Below, piece by piece: positions 18,212 through 27,114 of a stretch of DNA of 64,000 nucleotides. A program made the position numbers and the translations under genes. The notes under the pieces are model-generated. The model did no database searches. It had not been told where the DNA came from and saw nothing but the letters and a program-made list of their open reading frames with translations. Origin of the DNA: an uncultured Bacteroidota bacterium (GTDB lineage Bacteria; Bacteroidota; Bacteroidia; Bacteroidales; P3); NCBI GenBank assembly GCA_902771735.1, contig CACXXO010000002.1:1-64000 (forward strand), given 5' to 3'. The stretch's first letter is position 1. Every line of letters begins with the position of its first letter.

Positions 18212-18252
18212 AATAAGGCCACCTCAACGAGGTGGCCTTATTATTTTTTTTT
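18212..18252. terminator. Bidirectional terminator between exported protein gene and hutH
   Basis: Perfect 14-bp arms at 18212-18225 and 18229-18242 (GAGGTGGCCTTATT on the right) around a 3-nt loop, with T-rich sequence to the right and A-rich sequence to the left. It serves both convergent genes. Confidence 0.9.
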
Positions 18253-18263
18253 ATATCATTGTC

Positions 18264-19760
18264 TTACATAGCCATTTCCTGAAGGAACTTGACGCTGCTG
18301 TGGATGTGCTTGTACATGATCTCGTCGATGTCGACGAAGTTGACGCATTTGCGGTAGTCGGCGACCATCTTCTCCACCTTGGGGCTGCTCTTGAGACCTT
18401 CCTGGTGACGGAAGTCGAGGGCCTGGGCGGCGTTGAAGATTTCAATGGCCAGCACGCGCTCAGTGTTCTCGCACACCTTGTAGCACTTCGTGGCGGCGTT
18501 GCCACCCATGCTGACGAGGTCTTCCTGGTTCTGGCTGCTGGTGATGCTGTCGACCGAGCAGGGCGTGCAGAGCTGCTTGCTCTGGCTGACGATGCTGGCG
18601 GCGGCATACTGCGGAATCATGAAGCCGCTGTTGAGGCCGGGCTTAGCCACGAGGAAGGAGGGCAGGCCGCGTTTGGCGTCGATGAGCTGGTAGGTGCGAC
18701 GCTCGGAGATGGCGCCGAGTTCGGCGACGGCGATAGCCAGGAAGTCGAGCACCATAGCCAGAGGCTCGCCATGGAAGTGGCCGCCACTGATTACCATGTC
18801 CTCGTCGGGCAGCACGATGGGGTTGTCGGTGGTCGAGTTGATTTCGGTCTCAACGACCGAGGCAACATAGCGGATGGTGTCTTTTGCGGCACCGTGGACC
18901 TGCGGAGCGCAGCGGAAGGAGTAGGGGTCCTGAACGTGCTCTTTGTGGCGACGGATAATCTCGCTGCCCTCCAGCATCTCGCGGACGGCGGCGGCGGTTT
19001 CGAGCTGACCCTTGTGGGGGCGCACCATGTGGAGACTCTCGTAGAAGGGCTCGATGCGGCCGTCGAAAGCGTCGAGGCTGAGGGAGAGGATCATGTCGGC
19101 CTGGCGGCTGAGTCGGCGGGCCTTGAGGAGGGACCAGACGGCGAAGGAGCTCATGAACTGGGTGCCGTTGAGGAGGGCGAGACCCTCCTTGCTCTGGAGC
19201 TCGATGGGCTGCCAGCCTTTCTCGGCATAGACTTCCTTCACGTCGCAGCGACGGCCTTTGTAGTACACGTCGCCCATGCCGAGGATGGCGGGGAGCATGA
19301 GGTTGGCCAGGGGGCAGAGGTCGCCGCTGGCACCGAGGCTGCCCTGCTGGTAGACCACGGGCAGGATGTCGTCGTTGTAGCAGTCGATGAGACGCTGCAC
19401 GGTTTGGAGCTGGGCGCCGCTGTAACCGAAGCAGAAGTTCTGGGCTTTGAGCAGCAGCATGAGACGGACCACCTCCTGCGGCACCTCGTCGCCCACGCCG
19501 CAAGCGTGGCTCATCACGAGGTTCTTCTGCAGTTGCGAGAGTTGTTCTTTGCTGATGCTGATGTTGCACAGGCTGCCGAAACCGGTGGTGACTCCATAGA
19601 TGGGCACTTTCTGCGTCTCCATCTTCTGGTTGAGGTAGTTGCGGCATTTCTCTATGCGGCGTTTGGCCTCCTCGCCCAGGGCGAGGGTCATCTTTTTATC
19701 GATTATTTCCTGGATTTTGTCCAGGGTGAGTTTCTCTTCGGGATTGAATGTGTAAGTCAT
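18264..19760 (-). CDS. hutH: Histidine ammonia-lyase HutH
   Basis: 498 aa. Removes ammonia from L-histidine to give urocanate, the first step of histidine catabolism. The prosthetic MIO group forms from Ala-Ser-Gly in GSLGASGDLCPLANL (about 150). Other family signatures are VPIYGVTTGFG near 55, NGTQFMSSFA and TDNPIVLPDE near 300. Length matches HutH. Its pathway partner ftcD is in this window at 6144 but is separate. The downstream neighbour in transcription order is the terminator at 18212. Confidence 0.93.
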   Translation of the reverse strand: MTYTFNPEEKLTLDKIQEIIDKKMTLALGEEAKRRIEKCRNYLNQKMETQKVPIYGVTTGFGSLCNISISKEQLSQLQKNLVMSHACGVGDEVPQEVVRLMLLLKAQNFCFGYSGAQLQTVQRLIDCYNDDILPVVYQQGSLGASGDLCPLANLMLPAILGMGDVYYKGRRCDVKEVYAEKGWQPIELQSKEGLALLNGTQFMSSFAVWSLLKARRLSRQADMILSLSLDAFDGRIEPFYESLHMVRPHKGQLETAAAVREMLEGSEIIRRHKEHVQDPYSFRCAPQVHGAAKDTIRYVASVVETEINSTTDNPIVLPDEDMVISGGHFHGEPLAMVLDFLAIAVAELGAISERRTYQLIDAKRGLPSFLVAKPGLNSGFMIPQYAAASIVSQSKQLCTPCSVDSITSSQNQEDLVSMGGNAATKCYKVCENTERVLAIEIFNAAQALDFRHQEGLKSSPKVEKMVADYRKCVNFVDIDEIMYKHIHSSVKFLQEMAM

Positions 19761-19816
19761 TAGGTTGAAGTTTTTTTAGGGTTTTAAGGGCTTTAGGGTC
19801 TTTAAGATCCTTGGTT

Positions 19817-20638
19817 TTATTTTTCCAGTTGAGCTTTGGCTTTCTCGGCGATGTCGTCGTCGACGAGGATGCGACCGCAGTTTTCGCAGACGATGACTTT
19901 CTTGTGCATCTTGATTTCCATCTGGCGCTGGGGAGGGATGTTGCTGAAGCAGCCGCCGCACGAGTCGCGGTCAATGGTCACCACCGCCAGCCCGTTGCGC
20001 GCCGCACCGCGGATGCGCTTGTAGGCCGTCAGGTAGCGTTCGTCGATAAACTGTTCCTGTTCCTTCGACTTCTCGCGCAGGCGTTTCTCGTCCTTCTCGG
20101 TCTCGGTGATAATCGACGTCAACTCCTCGCGTTTCGCATCGAGGTCTTTCCCACGGCTTTCCACCAGCCGCTTTGCCGTCGCTATGTGTTCTTTCAGCTC
20201 TTTGACTTTCGCTGCACCCTCCTTGTTTTTCCGCTCGCAAAGCTGGATCTCGAGGTTTTGGAACTCAATCTCCTTTGCAAGCGACTCATATTCGCGGTTG
20301 TTCCTCACGTTGTCTTGCTGCTTTTTGTACTTCTTGATCTGCTCCTCGTGGTCGGCAATTTCCGTGTTGCGGTTCTTGTTGGCGGCTTCGGTCTCCTTGA
20401 TGTCGTTCATGAAGTTCTCGATACGGGTGTTCAGTCCCGCAATCTCGTCCTCCAAGTCCTGCACGGCCTGCGGCAGCTCGCCCCTGATCTGTTCTATCTT
20501 GTCAATCTCACTGTCCACGCTCTGCAGCGTATAGAGCGCCACGAGGCGCTTCTCGATGGCCAGGTCCACTTCGGGACGCAGGATTACGGGAGCCTCCACA
20601 AGCTCCTCCACTTTCTTCGTACTGACTTTCTTTGCCAT
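19817..20638 (-). CDS. Coiled-coil C4-type zinc-ribbon protein
   Basis: 273 aa. Residues about 20-190 are Glu/Lys/Leu-rich and form a long coiled-coil hairpin; the C-terminus has a zinc ribbon built from CGGCF and, 20 residues on, CENCGR. This is the zf-RING_7/DUF164 family, often annotated as a putative nucleic-acid binding protein. It lies directly downstream of the Nif3 gene, a pairing conserved in many bacteria. Exact role unknown. Confidence 0.88.
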   Translation of the reverse strand: MAKKVSTKKVEELVEAPVILRPEVDLAIEKRLVALYTLQSVDSEIDKIEQIRGELPQAVQDLEDEIAGLNTRIENFMNDIKETEAANKNRNTEIADHEEQIKKYKKQQDNVRNNREYESLAKEIEFQNLEIQLCERKNKEGAAKVKELKEHIATAKRLVESRGKDLDAKREELTSIITETEKDEKRLREKSKEQEQFIDERYLTAYKRIRGAARNGLAVVTIDRDSCGGCFSNIPPQRQMEIKMHKKVIVCENCGRILVDDDIAEKAKAQLEK

Positions 20639-20689
20639 TTTTATATATTATTATAATTCTTATTCTTTTTCCTAATCCCTAATTTCCAA

Positions 20690-21481
20690 TCAGATATACT
20701 GCACAAGGCTTCCCTGTCTCCGGGAAATTCGGCATGCAAAGTTACTAAATTTTTCTGATATGGCGCTATAAATTATTTCTTTTGCAAACTGTTCCGTCTC
20801 GTAGTGCCCCCCGTCGGCCAGAATCATTCCTCCCTCGGGGCGCTCGAAGTCGTGGTATTTCAGGTCCGCCGTCAGGTAGAGGTCGGCACCTGCAGCCATA
20901 GCCTCGCCGATAAGGAAACTCCCGGCGCCGCCGCATATCGCTACGCGTGAGATGCGTCTCTCCCCATCGTGTGCCGACGTCCGTATCAACCCCTGCCCCG
21001 TCACCTCTTTCACCCTCCTCAAGAACACGTCGGCTTTCACCCTCCTCTTCAGGTCCCCCACCATGCCGGCTCCGTTCTCGTCGTCCATCTTCTTCAGAAT
21101 CCGGCAGTGCTGCAAGCCCAGTTTCTCCGCCAGCACCCCGTTCACTCCCCACGGCACGTTGTCGAGGTTTGTGTGGGCGGCATAGACTCCTATCCCTTCG
21201 CGCACCAGCCTCATCACCATGCGCCCAGCCTCCGTGCTGTCCGTGATGCGCTTCATCCCTCTGAAAATCATCGGATGGTGCGTCACTATCAGGTTGGCTC
21301 CCGTCTCCACAGCCTCCTCCACAACCTCCCTCGTCACGTCCAAGGCCACTATCGTCCCTCGGTATTCCGCATCCCGCTCTCCAACGAGGAATCCCGCGTT
21401 GTCGTACTCTTCCTGTAGCTCCGGTCGGAACCTCTCGTCGAGAAAGGCTACCACATCGCCGATTGTCGTCTTTTTTTCCAT
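20690..21481 (-). CDS. Nif3-like dinuclear metal center protein
   Basis: 263 aa. NIF3/YbgI family, which forms hexameric rings binding two metals; proposed as GTP cyclohydrolase I type 2, but the function is uncertain. Metal-ligand motifs: NLIVTHHPMIFRG near residue 65 and YAAHTNLDNVP near 102, plus DGGHYETEQFAKE near 230, which supplies His and Glu. Many Bacteroidota homologues are about 365 residues with a central PII-like insert; this one lacks it and resembles the short YbgI form. Confidence 0.9.
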   Translation of the reverse strand: MEKKTTIGDVVAFLDERFRPELQEEYDNAGFLVGERDAEYRGTIVALDVTREVVEEAVETGANLIVTHHPMIFRGMKRITDSTEAGRMVMRLVREGIGVYAAHTNLDNVPWGVNGVLAEKLGLQHCRILKKMDDENGAGMVGDLKRRVKADVFLRRVKEVTGQGLIRTSAHDGERRISRVAICGGAGSFLIGEAMAAGADLYLTADLKYHDFERPEGGMILADGGHYETEQFAKEIIYSAISEKFSNFACRISRRQGSLVQYI

Positions 21482-21575
21482 GGCATTTTTTATTTTAACA
21501 TTTGTAACGCTAAAAAGGGCATTTTATTGCTCTTTCGGCCGAATAAAACACAAACTACTGACAACCAAGTATTAA

Positions 21576-21669
21576 CTACCTATCAACTCCCTACCAACTC
21601 CCTACCAACTCCTACCACAGTAGGAGTTGGTAGGGAGTTGGTAGGGCCATGATATGGCCATGGTAGGGG
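21576..21669. repeat. Palindromic CTACCAACTC-type repeat, copy R2
   Basis: Best-preserved copy. Perfect 26-bp inverted arms at 21589-21614 and 21621-21646 around a 6-nt centre; each arm is built of CCTACCAACTC units repeated every 10-11 bp. The right side continues through a second small palindrome GGCCATGATATGGCC (21645-21659). It sits between the Nif3 start and the terminator of the M13 peptidase gene. No T-run follows, so it is not a standard terminator. Confidence 0.85.
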
Positions 21670-21680
21670 GTAAATGTTAA

Positions 21681-21712
21681 AAAAAACGCTCCGGGGTGCG
21701 GAGCGTTTTTTA
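21681..21712 (-). terminator. Terminator downstream of the M13 peptidase gene
   Basis: CGCTCCG (21687-21693) and CGGAGCG (21699-21705) with a 5-nt loop, flanked by A6 on the left and T6 on the right, so it can work in either direction. The symmetry continues outward through GTTAA/TTAAC. It lies about 20 bp after the peptidase stop at 21732. Confidence 0.85.
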
Positions 21713-21731
21713 ACATTTTTTTTGGCGATGG

Positions 21732-23792
21732 CTACCAGAGCACGACGCGTTTCTCGGGAGCGAGCCACATGCCGTCGCCTTCCTTGATGCCGAAGGCCTC
21801 GATGAACTCGGTCACCTGCGGCAGGGCAACGTTGACGCGGTTGCGGCCCAGGGAGTGGACGTCGTTCTGGGTGAGGTTGAGGATGCCCTCGTTGTTGATG
21901 TTGGAAGCCCACACAGCGGCGTAGGCCAGGAAGAAGCGCTGCTCGGGGGTGAAGTTGTCCATCTTCTCCTTGTTGACCTGATTCTTGGCTATTGCGTTCT
22001 GCATGGCGAGGTAGCTGACGTGGAGGCCGCCGTTGTCGGCGATGTTCTCGCCGAGGGTCAGCTGGCCGTTGCCGTAGAGAGGTTCGCCGTTGCCGGCATC
22101 GTCGAGGACCTTGACAGCGCTGAAGGCGTCGATGAGGGCCTGCTTGTTGTTGTCGAAGTTCTTGGCGTCCTCTTCGGTCCACCAGTCGTTGAGGTTGCCC
22201 TTTTCGTCGTACTGGCGGCCCTGGTCGTCGAAGCCGTGGGTCAGCTCGTGGCCGATGACGACGCCGATGGCGCCGTAGTTGGCAGCCTCGTCAGCCTCCA
22301 TGTTGAAGAAGGGGGGCTGGAGGATGGCGGCGGGGAAGCAGATTTCGTTGGTGGTGGGGTTGTAGTAGGCGTTGACGGTCTGGGGGGTCATGAGCCACTC
22401 GTCCTTGTCGACGGGTTTGTTGATCTTGCTGAACATGTAGTCCATGTCGAACTCGTTGCTGCGGACAACGTTGGCATAGTAGCTGTCGTTCAGGATGTCG
22501 AGTTTGCTATAGTCGCGCCACTTGTTGGGGTAACCGATCTTGACATAGATGGTGCTGAGTTTCTTGTGGGCGTTGGCCTTGGTGGCGTCGGTCATCCAGG
22601 CAGCCATGTCGATGCGCTGGCCGAGGGCTTCGATGAGGTTCTGGACGAGGGTTTCCATGCGCTGTTTGGCTTCGGCGGGGAAGAATTTGTCGACATAGAG
22701 TTTGCCGAGGGCCTCGCCGAGGGCGCCGTCGACGGTGGAGGTGACGCGTTTCCAGCGGGGACGGTTCTGCTCGATGCCGCTCATCTGGGTGCCGAAGAAG
22801 GCGAACTTGGCGTTGACGAAGTCGTCGCTGAGGTAGCTGGCGGCGCCGAGGATTTCGTGCCAGGCGAAGTAGGCCTTGAGGGTCTCGACGTCGGTGTCTT
22901 TCAGGACGCGGTTCACTTCCTCGAAATATTTGGGCTGTGCGATGTTGAAGGTTTTCATGTCGTCGAGGATGTTCATTGCGGAGAAGTAGCCCTGCCAGTC
23001 GATGTTGGGGGCAAGGGTTTTGGCCTCGTCGAGGGTGTAGCGGTTGAAGGTGGCCTGCGGGTCACGGTTCTGGAGCTTGGTGTTCATGGATTTGGCGAGA
23101 CGGGTCTCAAAGGCCATGACGGTCTGGGCAAGCTTGTCGGCGCTCTTGCCGCAGAGCTTGTCATAGCCGCTCATGGAGAAGAGCTTGGTCATCATGTCGA
23201 CATAGCCGGCACGGAACTCTTTGTTCTTGCCTTTGTCCTCAGTGTAGTAGTCGCGGTCGCCGAGGCCGAGACCACTCTGGTAGGCCCAGGCGATGCACAT
23301 GTTGGCGTCGTCCTTGTCGGCCTCGCCGAAGACGCCGAAGAGGACGGTGTTGCCGCGCTTATGCATGCGGAGCATCTCCTGCCAGGCGTCGTCGCGGGTC
23401 TTCACGTTGTTGATTTCCTCAAGGAAGGGGGTGAGGGGAGCGACGCCGTCGGCCTGGAGCTTGGCGCTGTCCATGCCGAGGTTGTAGAGGGTGGCAATCT
23501 TGTCGGCCAAGGAGCCTTTGTCGTTTTTGGCCTTGGAGACGGAGTCGATGATGTCGTTGATGTTTTTCTGGGCGTTCTCGTGGAGGACGTCGAAGGCGCC
23601 GTAGCGCGAGTGTTCGGCGTCGAGGGGATTTTTGGCCATCCAGCCGCCGCAGGCAAACTGGTAGAAATCGTCCTCGAGGCGGGCGGTGGTGTCGAAATTG
23701 TCAGGATCGATACCCGAGGTGAGGGTGTTCTTCTGCTGACAACCGGTGGCGATAACAGCCACAGTGGCAATGCTTAACAATGTTTTCTTCAT
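21732..23792 (-). CDS. M13 family zinc endopeptidase (PepO/neprilysin-like) lipoprotein
   Basis: 686 aa. A lipoprotein signal ends IATGC (Cys 18), so the enzyme is anchored in the envelope facing periplasm or surface. Zinc site VIGHELTHGFDDQGRQYDEKG gives HExxH, and the third ligand is in LGENIADNGGLHVSYLAM. The chain ends in Trp, the usual M13 terminus, and length fits the family (about 670-690). Likely cleaves short peptides. Single-gene unit with promoter at 23830-23861 and terminator at 21681-21712. Confidence 0.94.
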   Translation of the reverse strand: MKKTLLSIATVAVIATGCQQKNTLTSGIDPDNFDTTARLEDDFYQFACGGWMAKNPLDAEHSRYGAFDVLHENAQKNINDIIDSVSKAKNDKGSLADKIATLYNLGMDSAKLQADGVAPLTPFLEEINNVKTRDDAWQEMLRMHKRGNTVLFGVFGEADKDDANMCIAWAYQSGLGLGDRDYYTEDKGKNKEFRAGYVDMMTKLFSMSGYDKLCGKSADKLAQTVMAFETRLAKSMNTKLQNRDPQATFNRYTLDEAKTLAPNIDWQGYFSAMNILDDMKTFNIAQPKYFEEVNRVLKDTDVETLKAYFAWHEILGAASYLSDDFVNAKFAFFGTQMSGIEQNRPRWKRVTSTVDGALGEALGKLYVDKFFPAEAKQRMETLVQNLIEALGQRIDMAAWMTDATKANAHKKLSTIYVKIGYPNKWRDYSKLDILNDSYYANVVRSNEFDMDYMFSKINKPVDKDEWLMTPQTVNAYYNPTTNEICFPAAILQPPFFNMEADEAANYGAIGVVIGHELTHGFDDQGRQYDEKGNLNDWWTEEDAKNFDNNKQALIDAFSAVKVLDDAGNGEPLYGNGQLTLGENIADNGGLHVSYLAMQNAIAKNQVNKEKMDNFTPEQRFFLAYAAVWASNINNEGILNLTQNDVHSLGRNRVNVALPQVTEFIEAFGIKEGDGMWLAPEKRVVLW

Positions 23793-23829
23793 TTTATTGT
23801 TTATTAATTATTGTTTTCAAATACAAAAT

Positions 23830-23861
23830 GCAAAAGTACAAACTTTCAGTGATATGGCAAA
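23830..23861 (-). promoter_or_regulatory. Promoter of the M13 peptidase gene
   Basis: On the minus strand, TTTG (23858-23861) and TACTTTTGC (23830-23838) are separated by 19 bp, a good match to the Bacteroidota consensus, about 40 bp before the start codon. Confidence 0.7.
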
Positions 23862-23874
23862 AAAAATTTGCAGA

Positions 23875-26001
23875 TTATAGGTCGGGCTCATCGAACTGTT
23901 GGCCGCTGTCAAGATATTCGGCGACAATGGAGAGGAGTTCGATGCCGTATTTTTCGACGGTCTTGGGTCCTACACCGAGTTGCTTCTTGAGTTCCGCAAT
24001 GGTGCGCGGCATGTTGGAGGCGATGGAGTGGAGTGCTTTTTGCTGGAGAATGTTGTAGGCAGGCACATGCTCCTCTTTGGCTTTTGCGGCGCGCCACTGG
24101 CGGATGAGGGTGGCGAGGTCGGGGTTGATGTCTTCGGCGCCTGCCAGTTTGAGAGGTTTTGAATTCTTTGAGGTATTCTTCTCTTGCCCTATCATTACTT
24201 CCACCTTCGCTTTCTGCACGCCCTGCACGCTGTAGCCTTTTTCTTTGACGGTGTGGAGGCAGGCGATTTTGACTTTCAGGGCCTCAGTAAGATCCTTGCC
24301 TGATTGGTCGACGTTCTTCCTGGTTTCTTTGTTGTCTATTTCCACCTCGAGGAGAGATGAAAGGAGAGAGTTGAAAGGTGAAAGTTGTGAGAGGTAGTAT
24401 TCGGCTCCCTGTTGGGCGCGTTCGTTTTGCTGCTGTTCATTGAGGCGCATCAGCTGGGATTTGAATTTTTCGCTGACGGATTGAAGGTCGAGAATTTTGG
24501 AGATATGATTGTTAAGGGCTGTTAGTTGTTCGGGATAGATGTTTTTGAGTTTGGAATACTGTTCTTGCAAGCGCTCGGCGAGGCTCACCAGGTCGTCCAT
24601 TCCGAAGAGTTCCATGAGTTTGTCCAGCCGGTATTGGCGCTCGTAATCGGTGGCGGCCTCGGAGGCTTGTTCGAAGGTGGGCTGGCTGCAGACGAACTGG
24701 CTGACGGAACGGTCTTCGAAGGCCACGTTGGCGGTCAAGGGGGTGGAGAGGGTGAGGCCTTCGAGGGTGCGGCAGCGGGAGAGGGCCACGTAGACCTGTC
24801 CGAAGGCAAAGGCGTCGGCGGCGTCGATGACGACGCGGTCGAAGGTGAGTCCCTGCGCCTTGTGGATAGTGACCGCCCAGGCGGCCTGCAGGGGGTACTG
24901 GCAGAAGGTGCCTTCCACTTCCTGTTCAATCTCGTTGGTGTGGGCGTTGAGCTTGTAGCGCAGGCTCTCCCACGTCTCGCGGTTCACCTCGATGAGGTCT
25001 CCGTCGTCATTAATCACCTTGATATACTCTTTGTTATTGTCGTTGTCGTAGGAGAAACCTGTGACGGTGCCGAGCATGCCGTTGTAATACCTATGGCCGC
25101 CGGAAGAATCGTTTTTAACGAACATGACGCGTTCACCGACCTTGATCTCAAGGGTGCGGTCGCAGGGGAGCGACTTTTCGGGGTAGTTGCCCTTGAGGAT
25201 GGCCTCGAAGGTGCGCCGCTGGCCACTGAGGGCGTCCATGTGGCGGCGGTTGATGGCGTCGGCCTGTCGGTTGTGGGTGGTAAGGACTATTGCTTGACTG
25301 CCTGATCGCTTGATTGTTTGAGTGCTGACGCGGGCGTTGAGGGCATGGAGGGTGGCGGAGTCGATGTTGTTGTCGCGCACATGGTTGAGCAGGTCGACAA
25401 AGGCTTGGTCCTGTTGGCGGTAGACGGTGGTGAGCTCTATGGTGACATAGGGGATCCGCTGCAATGCCTTGCTGGCGAAAAAGTAAGGGGTGGGGTAGAC
25501 CTTCTCCATGAAGGGACGCTCGGTCTCTGTCACCACGGGCGAGAGTTGGTGGACGTCGCCAATCATCAGCAGCTGCACACCGCCGAAGGGACGGGAAGAA
25601 CGGCGGTAGCGCCGCAGGACCATGTCGATGGCGTCAAGGAGGTCGGCGCGCACCATGGAGATTTCGTCGATGATGAGCAGCTCCAGAGTGCGTATGACGT
25701 TGAGTTTGGTCTTGCTGAGGGATTTGAACTTTTCGGGCAACTGGTATTCGGTGACCAACTCTTTGATGTCGGGCAGATAGGGGTCGAAGGGAAGCTGGAA
25801 GAAGGAGTGGATGGTGACGCCGCCGGCGTTGATGGCCGCCACGCCCGTGGGTGCCACGATAGCGTGGCGCTTGGGACAGTGGGCCGCCACCTCGCGGAGG
25901 AAGGTCGTCTTGCCGGTTCCCGCCTTGCCGGTGAGGAACACGCTGACGCCGGTCTGCTCCACATAGCGCCGCGCCAGTTCTATCTGAGGATTCGTTTCCA
26001 T
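23875..26001 (-). CDS. PIF1/RecD-like helicase with C-terminal HRDC-type domain
   Basis: 708 aa. Superfamily 1 helicase. Walker A is FLTGKAGTGKTTFL (about 21-34), Walker B LLIIDEISMVRADLL near 110, and the late motif AVTIHKAQGLTFDRV near 380, the UvrD/RecD-like C-terminal ATPase signature. A variable middle-to-late region (about 460-620) is followed by a C-terminal segment (about 640-700) with QQKALHSIASNMPRTIAELK and GVGPKTVEKYG, typical of HRDC domains. Such proteins are widespread in Bacteroidota; likely roles in replication or repair are inferred. Divergent from the LRR gene, with overlapping promoters. Confidence 0.88.
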   Translation of the reverse strand: METNPQIELARRYVEQTGVSVFLTGKAGTGKTTFLREVAAHCPKRHAIVAPTGVAAINAGGVTIHSFFQLPFDPYLPDIKELVTEYQLPEKFKSLSKTKLNVIRTLELLIIDEISMVRADLLDAIDMVLRRYRRSSRPFGGVQLLMIGDVHQLSPVVTETERPFMEKVYPTPYFFASKALQRIPYVTIELTTVYRQQDQAFVDLLNHVRDNNIDSATLHALNARVSTQTIKRSGSQAIVLTTHNRQADAINRRHMDALSGQRRTFEAILKGNYPEKSLPCDRTLEIKVGERVMFVKNDSSGGHRYYNGMLGTVTGFSYDNDNNKEYIKVINDDGDLIEVNRETWESLRYKLNAHTNEIEQEVEGTFCQYPLQAAWAVTIHKAQGLTFDRVVIDAADAFAFGQVYVALSRCRTLEGLTLSTPLTANVAFEDRSVSQFVCSQPTFEQASEAATDYERQYRLDKLMELFGMDDLVSLAERLQEQYSKLKNIYPEQLTALNNHISKILDLQSVSEKFKSQLMRLNEQQQNERAQQGAEYYLSQLSPFNSLLSSLLEVEIDNKETRKNVDQSGKDLTEALKVKIACLHTVKEKGYSVQGVQKAKVEVMIGQEKNTSKNSKPLKLAGAEDINPDLATLIRQWRAAKAKEEHVPAYNILQQKALHSIASNMPRTIAELKKQLGVGPKTVEKYGIELLSIVAEYLDSGQQFDEPDL

Positions 26002-26010
26002 AAATTGGCT

Positions 26011-26042
26011 GCAAAGGTACGAAAAAATCCTTATACGGCAAA
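26011..26042 (-). promoter_or_regulatory. Promoter of the helicase gene
   Basis: Minus-strand TACCTTTGC (26011-26019) with a TTTG -33 element (26039-26042), 19 bp apart. Its -33 element abuts the -7 element of the divergent LRR gene, so the two promoters may interfere. Confidence 0.7.
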
Positions 26043-26043
26043 A

Positions 26044-26052
26044 TATATTTGC
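26044..26052 (+). promoter_or_regulatory. -7 element for the LRR lipoprotein gene
   Basis: TATATTTGC, 20 bp before the ATG at 26073. No clear -33 element. Confidence 0.5.
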
Positions 26053-26072
26053 GTATTCGCCGTTATATCAGC

Positions 26073-27113
26073 ATGGAAACACCGATACTAAATGCTCATA
26101 ATAAAGATGAGTACCCGCCGATGCATACGGGAGGAACTGGCACGCCCTTAACATATTGGGGTGTTCTATGTTTTTTGACGGCATTGATATTATTCGCAGG
26201 ATGTGCCTCGCGGAGCAAAGCAGCAAAAAACAATGGCTTTTGTCCGACATTCCTCTATGAAGGTCAACTTGTTGATTCTAATGGGACATCCCCGAATATT
26301 AACATCTCGTTAATGACATTGTTGGACTCCACCATTGTTGGTTCTTACTACTACGATACGCTGCCGAGTGTCACATATAGTCTTGGAGGAAAAGAGTACC
26401 GTGATAAAACCTTTGAGATGGGAGAATTTCGAGACGGTAGTATCGCATTTGTTTGGAAAGGCACAAAAACCGACGGAGGAAAGACTATCGAAGGAACAAG
26501 AACCGACATAAACAACGGAAATGAATATAGCTTTAAGGCATCTGTTGTCTTTGGCAAAAGCTATTGGGACTATATCCGTAGGAATCAGAGCTATGATTCA
26601 TATACAGAATTGAAAGAAGCCATTCGCCACAAGGACAAGGTGCTTCGTGTTGACTTTGAAAATCGTGGATGGACTTCGCTGCCTGCGGAAATGGCAGAAC
26701 TGACCAAATTGGAGTCTGTCAACCTTCTTGGGAATAATATTGACACCTTCCCGCCAATGCTGGCACAAATGAAGAACATCTTCTACCTCAGCCTCTGTTC
26801 AAACAAGATGAAGTATATAGGCCCCGAAATCGGAGAAATGACCAACCTGAGGGTGCTCATCATCAATATGAACCAACTTCACTGTCTCCCTAAGGAAATA
26901 GGTAATCTAACGAACCTGATGTACCTTGAAATAGGAAGCAATCCTATAGACAGCCTCCCTGAAGAAATAAAGAATCTTACGAAACTACAGGTGTTGCATA
27001 TAGATAATTGGCAACCATCATCAGAACGATTTTCCGATGAATATAAGCAGCATTTACAAGACTTGCTTCCAAACTGCAGAATCCATTTTGATAAAAATGA
27101 CCACATAAAATAA
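26073..27113 (+). CDS. Leucine-rich-repeat lipoprotein with N-terminus copied from the AlaX gene
   Basis: 346 aa. Residues 1-19 (ILNAHNKDEYPPMHT) are nearly those of the next gene; then a hydrophobic segment ends ILFAGC (Cys 44), a lipoprotein signal set unusually far in. Residues about 65-180 are an unrecognised beta-rich domain; about 205-320 are five LRRs of the LPxxIGxLTxLxxLxL type. LRRs normally bind protein partners. The gene is AT-richer than its neighbours. Start 26073 fits the -7 element; an in-frame ATG at 26121 (MHT) would give a more normal signal peptide. Function unknown. Confidence 0.75.
   Translation: METPILNAHNKDEYPPMHTGGTGTPLTYWGVLCFLTALILFAGCASRSKAAKNNGFCPTFLYEGQLVDSNGTSPNINISLMTLLDSTIVGSYYYDTLPSVTYSLGGKEYRDKTFEMGEFRDGSIAFVWKGTKTDGGKTIEGTRTDINNGNEYSFKASVVFGKSYWDYIRRNQSYDSYTELKEAIRHKDKVLRVDFENRGWTSLPAEMAELTKLESVNLLGNNIDTFPPMLAQMKNIFYLSLCSNKMKYIGPEIGEMTNLRVLIINMNQLHCLPKEIGNLTNLMYLEIGSNPIDSLPEEIKNLTKLQVLHIDNWQPSSERFSDEYKQHLQDLLPNCRIHFDKNDHIK
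26094..26130 (+). repeat. 37-bp direct repeat, copy 1 (in LRR gene 5' end)
   Basis: 35 of 37 positions match 27139-27175 at the 5' end of the AlaX-like gene; the match begins GCTCATAATAAAGA and ends GCATACGG. Weaker similarity extends upstream to both ATG codons. Confidence 0.9.
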
Positions 27114-27114
27114 T

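Noticed and set aside
18300..19763. Long open frame antisense to hutH
   Set aside because: Mirror of a well-conserved gene; no start context or protein-like character.
21589..21646. R2 palindrome as a rho-independent terminator
   Set aside because: No T-run follows on either strand, and a proper terminator already lies at 21681-21712.
21576..21669. CRISPR-like array at the CTACCAACTC repeats
   Set aside because: Units are only 10-11 bp with no unique spacers between them, arranged as inverted not direct arrays, and no cas genes are present.
21855..23777. 640-codon open frame antisense to the M13 peptidase
   Set aside because: Val/Gly/Glu-rich shadow of codon bias; the sense gene has all catalytic motifs.
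26049..26072. Upstream start for the LRR gene at 26049
   Set aside because: It would place the start within the -7 promoter element; the ATG at 26073 matches the AlaX start instead.
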